Positions 1 to 9,087 of a stretch of 64,000 nucleotides of DNA are shown here, piece by piece; position 1 is the stretch's first letter; the number at the start of each line of letters is the position of its first letter. The DNA lies in assembly GCF_002332425.1 (NCBI RefSeq), contig NZ_NRGS01000025.1:62001-126000 (forward strand). The letters are read 5' to 3'. Source of the stretch: Brachybacterium alimentarium. Lineage in GTDB: Bacteria > Actinomycetota > Actinomycetes > Actinomycetales > Dermabacteraceae. The notes below the pieces were generated by a model, which ran no database searches, had not been told where the DNA came from, and was given only the letters and a program-made list of their open reading frames with translations. A program made the position numbers and the translations under genes.

Positions 1-2269
<2,269 letters not shown>

Positions 2270-2328
2270 GGATGAATCGTCCTCCGAAAGTTCAGTGCGG
2301 CGAACGCCGCCAGGTGTCTCGTGACATG

Positions 2329-2430
2329 AAAAAACCCTCGCGCAGGCGAGGGGAGCCGCGTCGGGGCCCGCACAGGCGCACCTGCGCGGTCAGGAGCGCG
2401 GGGCGGGCGCGAACATTGTCCGACGCGGCT
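2329..2430 (-). promoter_or_regulatory. leuS transcription attenuator
   Basis: On the minus strand the leader can form a perfect 11-bp stem (2430-2420 with 2364-2354). Inside it is a 9-bp hairpin (2389-2381 with 2376-2368, one G.U). An intrinsic terminator follows: a 7-bp stem 2352-2346/2341-2335 and then TTTTTT at 2334-2329. The alternative pairing is CGCGCAGG (2388-2381) with CCTGCGCG (2346-2339), which would destroy the terminator. A ribosome at the leader-peptide stop would cover 2388-2381 and allow termination. A ribosome stalled at the leucine codons would leave that segment free. The fold was worked out by hand, without energies. Confidence 0.65.
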
Positions 2431-2455
2431 GCATAAGCAGAAGCCGTCGTGTCAC
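2390..2455 (-). CDS. Putative leucine leader peptide of leuS (21 aa)
   Basis: Too short for routine gene calling. It starts at GTG and begins MTRRLLLMQPRR, with the run CTT-CTG-CTT as codons 5-7 (2443-2435). CTT is uncommon in this GC-rich window, so the run should be sensitive to charged tRNA-Leu. A -10-like hexamer TACCAT (2467-2462) sits six bases before the GTG, suggesting a leaderless transcript. No strong -35 is visible. The stop codon (2392-2390) lies next to an attenuator arm, as expected if the ribosome position chooses the RNA fold. This is inference from sequence only; translation has not been shown. Confidence 0.65.
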   Translation of the reverse strand: MTRRLLLMQPRRTMFAPAPRS

Positions 2456-2538
2456 ATGGTCATGGTACCGCGCCCCCGGTCCTGCATCACGAGGGCAAGC
2501 CGAGGGCGCGGTGAGAGGCATCCGAATAGCGTCACGCC

Positions 2539-3951
2539 TCACATGTTGTCGGCATCCTCCGGTAGGAAGTTGGGGTCTGGCTGCCCGAAGCCTTCTGGGA
2601 GCTTAATTGGGCAGAACTGCTGCATTGTTGGGTTCACGTATTCCTGAGCGATGGTCACCGCGTCCTCGGGGCTCTGTGATTTCTGATTCAGACTATCCTG
2701 CAGCGTAAACATCGCATCCCATATTTTCGTGCCGACCGGCAGTGGCAGTCGAGATTGCGCGTACGGCATTTGGTCGACAAAAAACTGGATCGCGGGGTCG
2801 TAGGCTTCGCGGTCTTTAGCGGCTTCTACGTATGTCGGGATCTTCGCGATTCCGGGCATGTAAATCTTTTGACCCTCGTATCCGGCATAAAATTTCATGA
2901 GCTCCCATGCGGACTTCGACATGCTGGAACCCTTGGGCATGGCGAAGGAGAACCCTCCGGCCCAATTGAAAGGTTCCCCACCCGAGTCGGCGATTGGCAG
3001 GTGCGTCAAGCCGTAGCGAAGATCGGGCTTGTATTTCTTGAGGCTTCCAACCGAGTCAGGGACGCTGATTTGGAACAGTTGCCGGCCAGAGAAGAAGGAG
3101 GTCTGACTGGGGGGAGCGTTGGGTGGCTGGTACGTGGCCTTAAAGGCGTCGACGCGCGGAAAATCGAGTCTGTCAGCCCATTCCGCGTATATTTTTGCAA
3201 CATTTAGCATTTCGTCTGAGTCCAGTGTGACGTTGCACGACTCGTTGTTGAACATCGAAACGCCGTAAGCGTATGCCCACATGAGCAGCGACCCCTGGTC
3301 GTCCCAAGGTATCCACGTGAGCTTCTCGTAGGTTCCGCGCGAGTCTTGAATGTTGAAGGAGTCGTTAATTTCCCACATCTGCTCAATGGTCATTGGCCCG
3401 GTCTCGGGGTCGAGAAGGTCTGGGTCAATGTCGGCCTCTTCGGCAAGGTCTTTATTGTAGAAAAGAGCTCTGGTGTCGGTGTCTAACGGGAGCCCATAAT
3501 ATTGGCCGTCGTAAAAGAGCTCATCTGTAGCGAACTTGACCCAGTTAGACATGAACTCTTCCGGGGAGACCTTTTCGTATTCCTCGATTAGGTCATCAAT
3601 TGGCTCGAGTAGTCCGAGGGAAGCGTACTGTGCCCCATTGAATCGGTCCATCCAGAAGATATCGGGGCCAGTTCTGCCTCTTACGGCGGTGATGACTGGA
3701 GAGTTATCGCCAGCACCGTTGTCGGGGGCGACCGAGACGTTTACCTTTATTTCGGGGTACTGTTCGGAGAATGCTTCGAGGACGGCAGTCTGAGTGTCTT
3801 CGAAACTATTGGAGACGCCCCAAACTCTTACTGTGTCGGGGTCGCGGTCGTCTCCGACAGGTCGGTCGGTGCAGCCGACGATCGAGCCGCCGGCGATGGT
3901 GACGCTCGCTCCGGCACCGAGGGCGCGCAGCAGGGTCCGACGATTGATCAC
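2539..3951 (-). CDS. Sugar ABC transporter substrate-binding lipoprotein
   Basis: Family 1 extracellular solute-binding protein (470 aa) that would deliver a sugar or oligosaccharide to the two permeases encoded just upstream. The N-terminus carries a twin-arginine-like RRTLL and a lipobox ending at Cys27 (SIVGC), so a membrane-anchored lipoprotein is expected. It starts at GTG, overlapping the permease stop by four bases. The mature part is clearly poorer in GC than the signal-peptide part and the permeases: two lines I counted gave 50% and 55%, against 72% in a permease line. Codon choice there is also less GC-biased. The substrate cannot be read from the sequence. Confidence 0.9.
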   Translation of the reverse strand: MINRRTLLRALGAGASVTIAGGSIVGCTDRPVGDDRDPDTVRVWGVSNSFEDTQTAVLEAFSEQYPEIKVNVSVAPDNGAGDNSPVITAVRGRTGPDIFWMDRFNGAQYASLGLLEPIDDLIEEYEKVSPEEFMSNWVKFATDELFYDGQYYGLPLDTDTRALFYNKDLAEEADIDPDLLDPETGPMTIEQMWEINDSFNIQDSRGTYEKLTWIPWDDQGSLLMWAYAYGVSMFNNESCNVTLDSDEMLNVAKIYAEWADRLDFPRVDAFKATYQPPNAPPSQTSFFSGRQLFQISVPDSVGSLKKYKPDLRYGLTHLPIADSGGEPFNWAGGFSFAMPKGSSMSKSAWELMKFYAGYEGQKIYMPGIAKIPTYVEAAKDREAYDPAIQFFVDQMPYAQSRLPLPVGTKIWDAMFTLQDSLNQKSQSPEDAVTIAQEYVNPTMQQFCPIKLPEGFGQPDPNFLPEDADNM

Positions 3952-4871
3952 TTAAAACCTCCGAGAGTGATGCCGCTGATGAAGTAGCGCTGGAACATGA
4001 AGAACAGGATGACCAGCGGCAGCAGCACCAGGAACGAGGCGGCCATGAGCAGGTTGAACTGGATGTCCTGAGCATTGACGGAGCGGAACACCTGCATACC
4101 GATCGACAGTGTCTGTTTGCTGGCGTCCTGAAGGTAGATCAGGGGGCCCATGAAGTCGTTCCATGTGCCGACCGCCGCGAAGATCGCGATCACCGTGACC
4201 GCGGGACGCGCAGTGGGGAACACGATCCGCCAGGCGATGGACCATTCGCTGGCGCCGTCGACACGTGCCGCGTCCATCATGTCCTTCGGCGTCTGCAGCA
4301 TGAACTGTCGCAGGAGGAAGGTGAAGAACCCGCCGGCGAACAGTGCCGGCGCGATCAACGGCACCCAGGTGTTCACGAAGCCGAGGCCCGCCCACATGTC
4401 GAACATCGGGATCAGGGTGACGGGGAAGGGCAGGAACAGGGTGGCCAGCACGATGAAGAACACCTTGTTCCGCCCGGGCCACTCGATGCAGGCGAAGCCG
4501 TACGCCACGATGAAATTCGAGATCACGCTGAAGACCACCACGCTGATCGTGATGATCGCGGTGTTCCGGAAGAACGTCCAGAACGGCATCACGGTGACGG
4601 CGTCGGAGAAGTTCTGCCACCGGAACTCGGTGGGGAACAGGGTGGGCGGGAACTGTGCGAGCTCCTCGGGCGTCTTCAGCGCGGAGATGAGCATCCAGTA
4701 CAGCGGGAGCGAGAACAGGATGAGCACGAGGAGCATCACGAGGCGCGAGATCCAGGCGCCCACCGGGCTCTGCCGGGAGCCGTCCGCGTTGCGGCCGTAG
4801 TCGGACCGCGACTTGAGCTTGGGGGACTGACCGAGATTCTGCGTCCCGGTCTCGAGAGTATTGATAGCCAT
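3948..4871 (-). CDS. Carbohydrate ABC transporter permease (MalG-like)
   Basis: Inner-membrane permease of the CUT1 sugar family (307 aa). It has six probable membrane segments, the first near residues 42-62 (RLVMLLVLILFSLPLYWML). The conserved cytoplasmic EAA loop is seen as DAARVDGASEWSIAWRIVFP near residues 205-225, the contact site for the ATPase. It lies 16 bases after the MalF-like gene and overlaps the binding-protein gene by four bases, so the three are co-transcribed. No ATPase gene is in the operon; the MsiK/UgpC-type protein encoded at 26048-27133 could serve. Confidence 0.92.
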   Translation of the reverse strand: MAINTLETGTQNLGQSPKLKSRSDYGRNADGSRQSPVGAWISRLVMLLVLILFSLPLYWMLISALKTPEELAQFPPTLFPTEFRWQNFSDAVTVMPFWTFFRNTAIITISVVVFSVISNFIVAYGFACIEWPGRNKVFFIVLATLFLPFPVTLIPMFDMWAGLGFVNTWVPLIAPALFAGGFFTFLLRQFMLQTPKDMMDAARVDGASEWSIAWRIVFPTARPAVTVIAIFAAVGTWNDFMGPLIYLQDASKQTLSIGMQVFRSVNAQDIQFNLLMAASFLVLLPLVILFFMFQRYFISGITLGGFK

Positions 4872-4887
4872 GTCTGTGTTCTGCTCC

Positions 4888-5910
4888 TCAGCCGGCCGAC
4901 ACGTCGTAGTTCACGAACCGGCGCGAGAGCCAGTAGATGAGTCCGGCCAGCACCATGCCGAACAGGAACAGCAGCACGGCCAATGCGGAGGCGAAGCCGA
5001 GCTGCCCGTACGAGAAGGCGTTGCGGTACAGGTACAGCATGTAGAACAGCGTCGAGTTGTCCGGGCCGCCGTTGGTCATGATGAACGCCTCGGTGAACAC
5101 CATCATCGCGCCGGAGACGCCCGTGATCAGGTTGAACAGGATCGTGGGAGTCAGCAGCGGAACGGTGATCGAGAAGAACTGGCGGAACTTGCCCGCGCCG
5201 TCGATGCGTGCTGCTTCGTAGAGCGTCTCGGGAATGTTCCGCAGGCCCGCCAGATAGATGAGCGCGGCGTTGCCTGCGCCCAGCTGGGCCATCACGATCA
5301 TCACGATCTTCGCGTAGCGCGGCTCGCCCAGCAGGTTGGTGTCCGGCATGCCGAACAGGCCCAGGAACTGGTTCACGATGCCGAACTGGGGGTTCACGAA
5401 CACGATGAAGATGAACGACATCGCGAACATCGGGATCAGCGAGGGCAGGTACAGCAGGGTGCGGTAGATCGCGACCTCGCGCACGTTGCGGTTCATCGCC
5501 ATTGCCAGCAGCAGGGCCACGATCAGACCGATCGGCACCGCCAGCAGCATGTAGTAGACGGTGTTGCCCACCGAGGTGTGCACCATCGGATCGGCGAACG
5601 CGGCGATGTAGTTCTGGAACCCGATGAATGTCGGAGTCTGCATCCCCGAGTACTGCGTCAGGCTGATCACGAAGGAGTAGATCAGCGGATAGATGACGAA
5701 GACAGCGACCCCGATGATCCACGGTGAGATGAAGAGGAGTCCCAGTCGGAGATTCCGCTTCTCTCGTCCCGTCAGCTTCCTCTTGGCGGATCTACCGCCA
5801 CCGCCGTTCTGGGCTCGGGGCCCGCTCCGCGCAGTGAGGTCGGCGGCGGGGACGGAACCGGGAGACCCGGTCCTCGGTGTGCCCGTCGCGACGGCATCGC
5901 TCGCGCTCAT
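4888..5910 (-). CDS. Carbohydrate ABC transporter permease (MalF-like)
   Basis: Second permease of the sugar importer (340 aa from the chosen start), CUT1 family. A basic Gly/Arg-rich cytoplasmic N-terminus precedes membrane segments beginning near LLFISPWIIGVAVFVIYPL. The EAA loop reads YEAARIDGAGKFRQFFSI. An upstream in-frame ATG (5943) exists, but I prefer the ATG at 5910 because GAAGGGAGAGCG precedes it as a good ribosome binding site. It is first in the operon permease F - permease G - binding protein, read from the promoter near 6023-6052. Confidence 0.92.
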   Translation of the reverse strand: MSASDAVATGTPRTGSPGSVPAADLTARSGPRAQNGGGGRSAKRKLTGREKRNLRLGLLFISPWIIGVAVFVIYPLIYSFVISLTQYSGMQTPTFIGFQNYIAAFADPMVHTSVGNTVYYMLLAVPIGLIVALLLAMAMNRNVREVAIYRTLLYLPSLIPMFAMSFIFIVFVNPQFGIVNQFLGLFGMPDTNLLGEPRYAKIVMIVMAQLGAGNAALIYLAGLRNIPETLYEAARIDGAGKFRQFFSITVPLLTPTILFNLITGVSGAMMVFTEAFIMTNGGPDNSTLFYMLYLYRNAFSYGQLGFASALAVLLFLFGMVLAGLIYWLSRRFVNYDVSAG

Positions 5911-6013
5911 CGCTCTCCCTTCGGATTCTCGCCGCGCCTCCATCGGTGCGGTGACACGGGAAGATCAGGCGTCGGTGCCTTCGTGACCGTCTCCATCCGG
6001 GCCACGTCTTCCC

Positions 6014-6035
6014 GTGTGAGGTAGGTTACTCACAC
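6014..6035. promoter_or_regulatory. Inverted repeat (operator candidate 1)
   Basis: Perfect 7-bp inverted repeat GTGTGAG/CTCACAC with an 8-base centre that contains the -10 of the ABC promoter. A dimeric repressor bound here would block transcription. The divergently encoded ROK protein is the obvious candidate, by position only. Confidence 0.5.
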
Positions 6036-6052
6036 CGATGGACTAAAGGCAA
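6023..6052 (-). promoter_or_regulatory. Promoter candidate of the sugar ABC operon
   Basis: On the minus strand TTGCCT (6052-6047) and TAACCT (6028-6023) are 18 bases apart, a plausible vegetative promoter pointing toward the permease genes. The -10 lies in the loop of the inverted repeat at 6014-6035, and the -35 is next to the palindrome at 6054-6069, so both look placed for repression. Strength and start point are not tested. Confidence 0.5.
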
Positions 6053-6053
6053 T

Positions 6054-6069
6054 AACCGCTTAAGCGGTT
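6054..6069. promoter_or_regulatory. 16-bp palindrome (operator candidate 2)
   Basis: The sequence AACCGCTTAAGCGGTT is a perfect 16-bp palindrome between the divergent ABC operon and ROK gene, touching the -35 side of the ABC promoter. It is a likely site for a dimeric regulator. Which protein binds it is not shown. Confidence 0.5.
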
Positions 6070-6095
6070 GCGTCGTCGGACTGGAAACTGGCTGG

Positions 6096-6155
6096 GCACG
6101 ACGGCACGACGGCACGACGGCACGACAGCAAGACACCAAGACACCAAGACACGAG
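6096..6155. repeat. Two 8-bp tandem repeat arrays before the ROK gene
   Basis: Four units of GCACGACG (the last ends in A) at 6096-6127 are followed, after four bases, by units of GACACCAA at 6132-6147 and a degenerate third ending at the ribosome binding site. They fill most of the untranslated region before the ROK start codon. Unit number could change spacing between operator and gene. Confidence 0.8.
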
Positions 6156-6162
6156 GAGAACT

Positions 6163-7539
6163 GTGCGCGGATCATCGATGACCGACATCGGCGAGTACAA
6201 CGAGAGGCTGGTGCTCCATACGATCCGCAGCTCGCCCGAGGGGATCGGGCAGTCGGACGTGGTCCGCCGCAGCGGTCTCTCCCGCCAGGCCGTCTCCCTG
6301 ATCACCCGGCGCCTGATCGCCGAGGGCATGATCGAGCAGGCGGGCCGGCGCGTCTCCGGGCCGGGGAAGCCGCACACGCTGCTGCGCGTGGTCGCCGATG
6401 CCCGTCTCACGATCGGTGTGCATCTGGATCCGGCGCACATCACTGTGGTCGTCTGCGATCTGGCGGCCCGTCCCGTCGCCCGGGCCACCCTCGATCCGCC
6501 GACCGACGACCCGCAGGCGGACATCTCCCGCATCGCCGCGAAGATCGACGGGCTCACGCTGTCGCTCGGGGCCGCCGCTGCACCGTCGCGTCCGGCCGGG
6601 GCCGATGCTGACCTCGCTGCCGGGGGTGATGTGGCTGGTGGCGGATCAGCGGGCACTGGGGGAGGTCGCGGCCCGACGGGGCCTGAGGCACGAGAGGACG
6701 CCCTCTCCGGGGTGGGTGCTGAGGGGCCGCCGGGCGCAGCGGATGGACTGGCCACGCGACGTCGGCTGCTCGGCATCGGGATCGCGGCGCCCGCCGGCCT
6801 CGATGCCACCGCCGGCATCCTGCGCGACCCGCCCTGGATGCCCGGCTGGCGCGACATCCCGATCGTGGAGGAGCTGAGCGCTGCGACGGGCCTGCCCGCA
6901 GTGCTGGGAAAGGACACCAACGCGGCGCTGACCGGCGAGATCTGGTCGCGCCACCTCGAGAGCACCCAGACCGTGCTGTACATGTACGTGGGCCACGGCG
7001 TCGGCTCGGCGGTCAGCGCCAACGGCGCCGTGCACCGAGGGGGGACCACCCAGGCCGGCGAGATCGGCCACCTGCCCATCGGGCGCGGAGACGACGCCTG
7101 CAACTGCGGACGCTACGGATGCCTGTGCCTGTACACCGACGCGCCGGTGCTCGTGCGTTCGGCCCAGCAGGCCGGGGTCCCGGTGCGCGACGCGGCCGGG
7201 ATGACGGCGGCGATCGATGCTCTGGCTGCTGAGGCCGAGCGCGGCTCCGAACCGGCACAGGAGATCATCGCCGGCCACGGACGTGCACTGGGGGAGGCGA
7301 TCCGCATCCTCGCTGGCGTCCACGATCCTCAGCGGATCATCATCGGGGGGCCCACCTGGCCGGCGCTGCGTGCGCTCGCGGAGCGGCCGGCTCACGAACA
7401 GGTGTCGCAGTGGCTGCAGGGCGCACACGCGACGATGGAGTCCTCGCACCTGGGCGATGACATCGGGGCGATCGGGGCGGCCTGCCTCTTCCTGGACCAG
7501 GAGCTCGCGCCGGGCAGCAGCACCGCCGGATCGCTGTGA
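6163..7539 (+). CDS. ROK family transcriptional regulator
   Basis: Regulator of the ROK (repressor, ORF, kinase) family, 458 aa. A winged helix occupies about residues 16-62 (SDVVRRSGLSRQAVSLITRR). The sugar-binding/kinase-like domain includes the zinc motif CNCGRYGCLC and the preceding GEIGH. A Gly/Ala-rich stretch at about 136-200 interrupts the domain and is unusually long. I chose the GTG because AGGAG stands four bases upstream; the ATG five codons later is too far from it. Divergence from the ABC operon and the palindromes between them suggest it controls sugar uptake; this is inference. Confidence 0.88.
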   Translation: MRGSSMTDIGEYNERLVLHTIRSSPEGIGQSDVVRRSGLSRQAVSLITRRLIAEGMIEQAGRRVSGPGKPHTLLRVVADARLTIGVHLDPAHITVVVCDLAARPVARATLDPPTDDPQADISRIAAKIDGLTLSLGAAAAPSRPAGADADLAAGGDVAGGGSAGTGGGRGPTGPEAREDALSGVGAEGPPGAADGLATRRRLLGIGIAAPAGLDATAGILRDPPWMPGWRDIPIVEELSAATGLPAVLGKDTNAALTGEIWSRHLESTQTVLYMYVGHGVGSAVSANGAVHRGGTTQAGEIGHLPIGRGDDACNCGRYGCLCLYTDAPVLVRSAQQAGVPVRDAAGMTAAIDALAAEAERGSEPAQEIIAGHGRALGEAIRILAGVHDPQRIIIGGPTWPALRALAERPAHEQVSQWLQGAHATMESSHLGDDIGAIGAACLFLDQELAPGSSTAGSL

Positions 7540-7543
7540 GGAG

Positions 7544-7564
7544 GGGCCTGCGCAGCAGAGGCCC
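7544..7564. terminator. Hairpin between convergent ROK and AEC genes
   Basis: Arms GGGCCT and AGGCCC (6 bp, 9-base loop) sit in the 33-base gap between two convergent genes. There is no clear T-run, so it is only a plausible bidirectional terminator. Confidence 0.35.
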
Positions 7565-7572
7565 GGTCGCGG

Positions 7573-8499
7573 TCAGACCCCGAGCACTCCCGAGATCAGC
7601 AACAGCACCACAACGGTGCCGATGGTCGTGATCAGCACCGTGTCTCGTGCGAGGTTCTCCGCGGCGCGGTAGCGGGCGGCGGCCACGTACACGTTCTGTG
7701 CGGTGGGCAGGGCCGCCATCACGACCACTTCGTACAGGGAGTGTCCGCGCAGCCCGAACAGCAGCCCGATCCCGAGGGCGATCAGCGGCATGGCCACGAG
7801 CTTCGCGCCCGAGGAGACGGCGATCAGGCCGCGGTATCCGTCGGCCTTCGCGAGGGGACGGGAGCCGTGCAGGGAGAGCCCGTAGGCCAGCAGCATCCCG
7901 GGGATCGCCATGTCGGCCAGGGACTGGATCGGCTCGAGCACGACGTCAGGGACCGGTACCCGCGCGAGCGAGAGGACCAGTCCGACGGCCGCAGCGATGA
8001 TCGTGGGGTTCGCGGCGACGCTGCGGGCGATCCCGGCCGGGCCCAGGGACTCCTTCTCCGTGATCTGGTGCAGCACGAAGAGGTACAGCGGGTTGTAGAC
8101 GGCCTGCTGGAAGAGGATCACCGGCAGGGCGTGGGAGATGTCCCCGAGCACATAGGCCGCGATGGGGAAGCCCATGTTCGCGCCGTTGACCACCGAGCCG
8201 CTGATCGCGGCGACCACGAGCTCGGTGCCGCGGCGCTCACTGAACACTCGCAGCACGAGCAGCAGCAGGGCGCCGGTCCCCAGTCCGGAGATCCCGGCGA
8301 CCGCCATCGGCACCGAGAAGATCTCCTGCACGTCCGAGCTCAGCAGGCCCACGAGCACCAGGGCGGGGGAGGCGATGAAGAAGGTCGCCCGGTTCAGGAC
8401 ATAGCGCCCGTGCGGGCCGAGGATGCCGGCGCGCCCGGCCACCCAGCCCACGGCGATGAGCGACCAGACGATGAAGAACCCGGCCAGGACTCCGGTCAT
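7573..8499 (-). CDS. AEC family transporter
   Basis: Integral membrane protein of the auxin efflux carrier family (308 aa), whose bacterial members move organic acids such as malate or malonate. About ten hydrophobic segments are visible, beginning FFIVWSLIAVGWVAG and ending TVLITTIGTVVVLLLISGVL. A conserved gap around GANMGFPIAAYVLGD matches the broken-helix region of this fold. It stands alone and converges with the ROK gene. A -10-like TAGGAT lies on the minus strand at 8541-8536. The substrate is unknown. Confidence 0.85.
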   Translation of the reverse strand: MTGVLAGFFIVWSLIAVGWVAGRAGILGPHGRYVLNRATFFIASPALVLVGLLSSDVQEIFSVPMAVAGISGLGTGALLLLVLRVFSERRGTELVVAAISGSVVNGANMGFPIAAYVLGDISHALPVILFQQAVYNPLYLFVLHQITEKESLGPAGIARSVAANPTIIAAAVGLVLSLARVPVPDVVLEPIQSLADMAIPGMLLAYGLSLHGSRPLAKADGYRGLIAVSSGAKLVAMPLIALGIGLLFGLRGHSLYEVVVMAALPTAQNVYVAAARYRAAENLARDTVLITTIGTVVVLLLISGVLGV

Positions 8500-8547
8500 G
8501 AGAGAGCGCGGGGACGACGGGTGATCACGAGGACGATCCTAGACGGC

Positions 8548-8570
8548 ACACGGGAAAGGGGTTCCCGTGT
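8548..8570. terminator. Hairpin after panD
   Basis: Perfect 9-bp arms ACACGGGAA/TTCCCGTGT with a 5-base loop lie 22 bases past the panD stop codon. It is the best terminator candidate for panD, although no T-run follows. Confidence 0.4.
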
Positions 8571-8591
8571 CCGTGGCGAGACTGCGGAGGC

Positions 8592-9017
8592 TCAGACGAT
8601 GCCGCGGGATTCGCGGCCGCTGACCTGGTCGGGCATGCCGGGAACCGGCTGAGCTCCGTCGTGGCCGATCGCGACGATGCGGTTGCTCTCATCGACATGG
8701 ACCACGCGGGGCCGATGCGAGGAGATCTCCGTCTCGTCGAGTTGGCCGTACGCCATGATGATCACCAGGTCGCCGGGGGTGACCAGATGGGCGGCCGCAC
8801 CGTTGATCCCGATCACGCCGCTGCCGCGCTCGCCGTCGATGATGTAGGTGACGAGGCGGTGACCATTGGTGATGTCCACGATGGAGACCTGCTCGTTCTC
8901 GACCAGGCCGGCTGCCTCGGTGAGATCGGGGTCGATCGTCACCGAGCCCACGTAGTGCAGGTCTGCCTGCGTGACGGTGGCCCGGTGGATCTTCGAAGTC
9001 ATGAGTGTGCGCAACAT
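8592..9017 (-). CDS. panD: Aspartate 1-decarboxylase proenzyme
   Basis: Makes beta-alanine from aspartate for pantothenate (coenzyme A) synthesis. Length 141 aa. The self-cleavage site Gly24-Ser25 is present in YVGSVTID, so the chain would split to give the pyruvoyl group. Other family marks are [14 protein letters not shown] and the [15 protein letters not shown] segment. I start at the ATG giving MLRTLM, as in relatives; longer frames have no family similarity. panC, which uses the product, is far away at 42454-43341. It is divergent from the helicase gene with about 70 bases between. Confidence 0.95.
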   Translation of the reverse strand: MLRTLMTSKIHRATVTQADLHYVGSVTIDPDLTEAAGLVENEQVSIVDITNGHRLVTYIIDGERGSGVIGINGAAAHLVTPGDLVIIMAYGQLDETEISSHRPRVVHVDESNRIVAIGHDGAQPVPGMPDQVSGRESRGIV

Positions 9018-9087
9018 CGTCCTGACAGTCTCCCACGGTGGACACATGCGGGATGATGGCGGTGTTCGTATCGTCAGGAGGATCACC

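Noticed and set aside
6398-6877. Frameshift in the ROK gene, suggested by a second open frame across the Gly-rich part
   Set aside because: The ROK frame is open throughout and the conserved motifs on both sides are in the same frame. The alternative frame has no recognisable domain.
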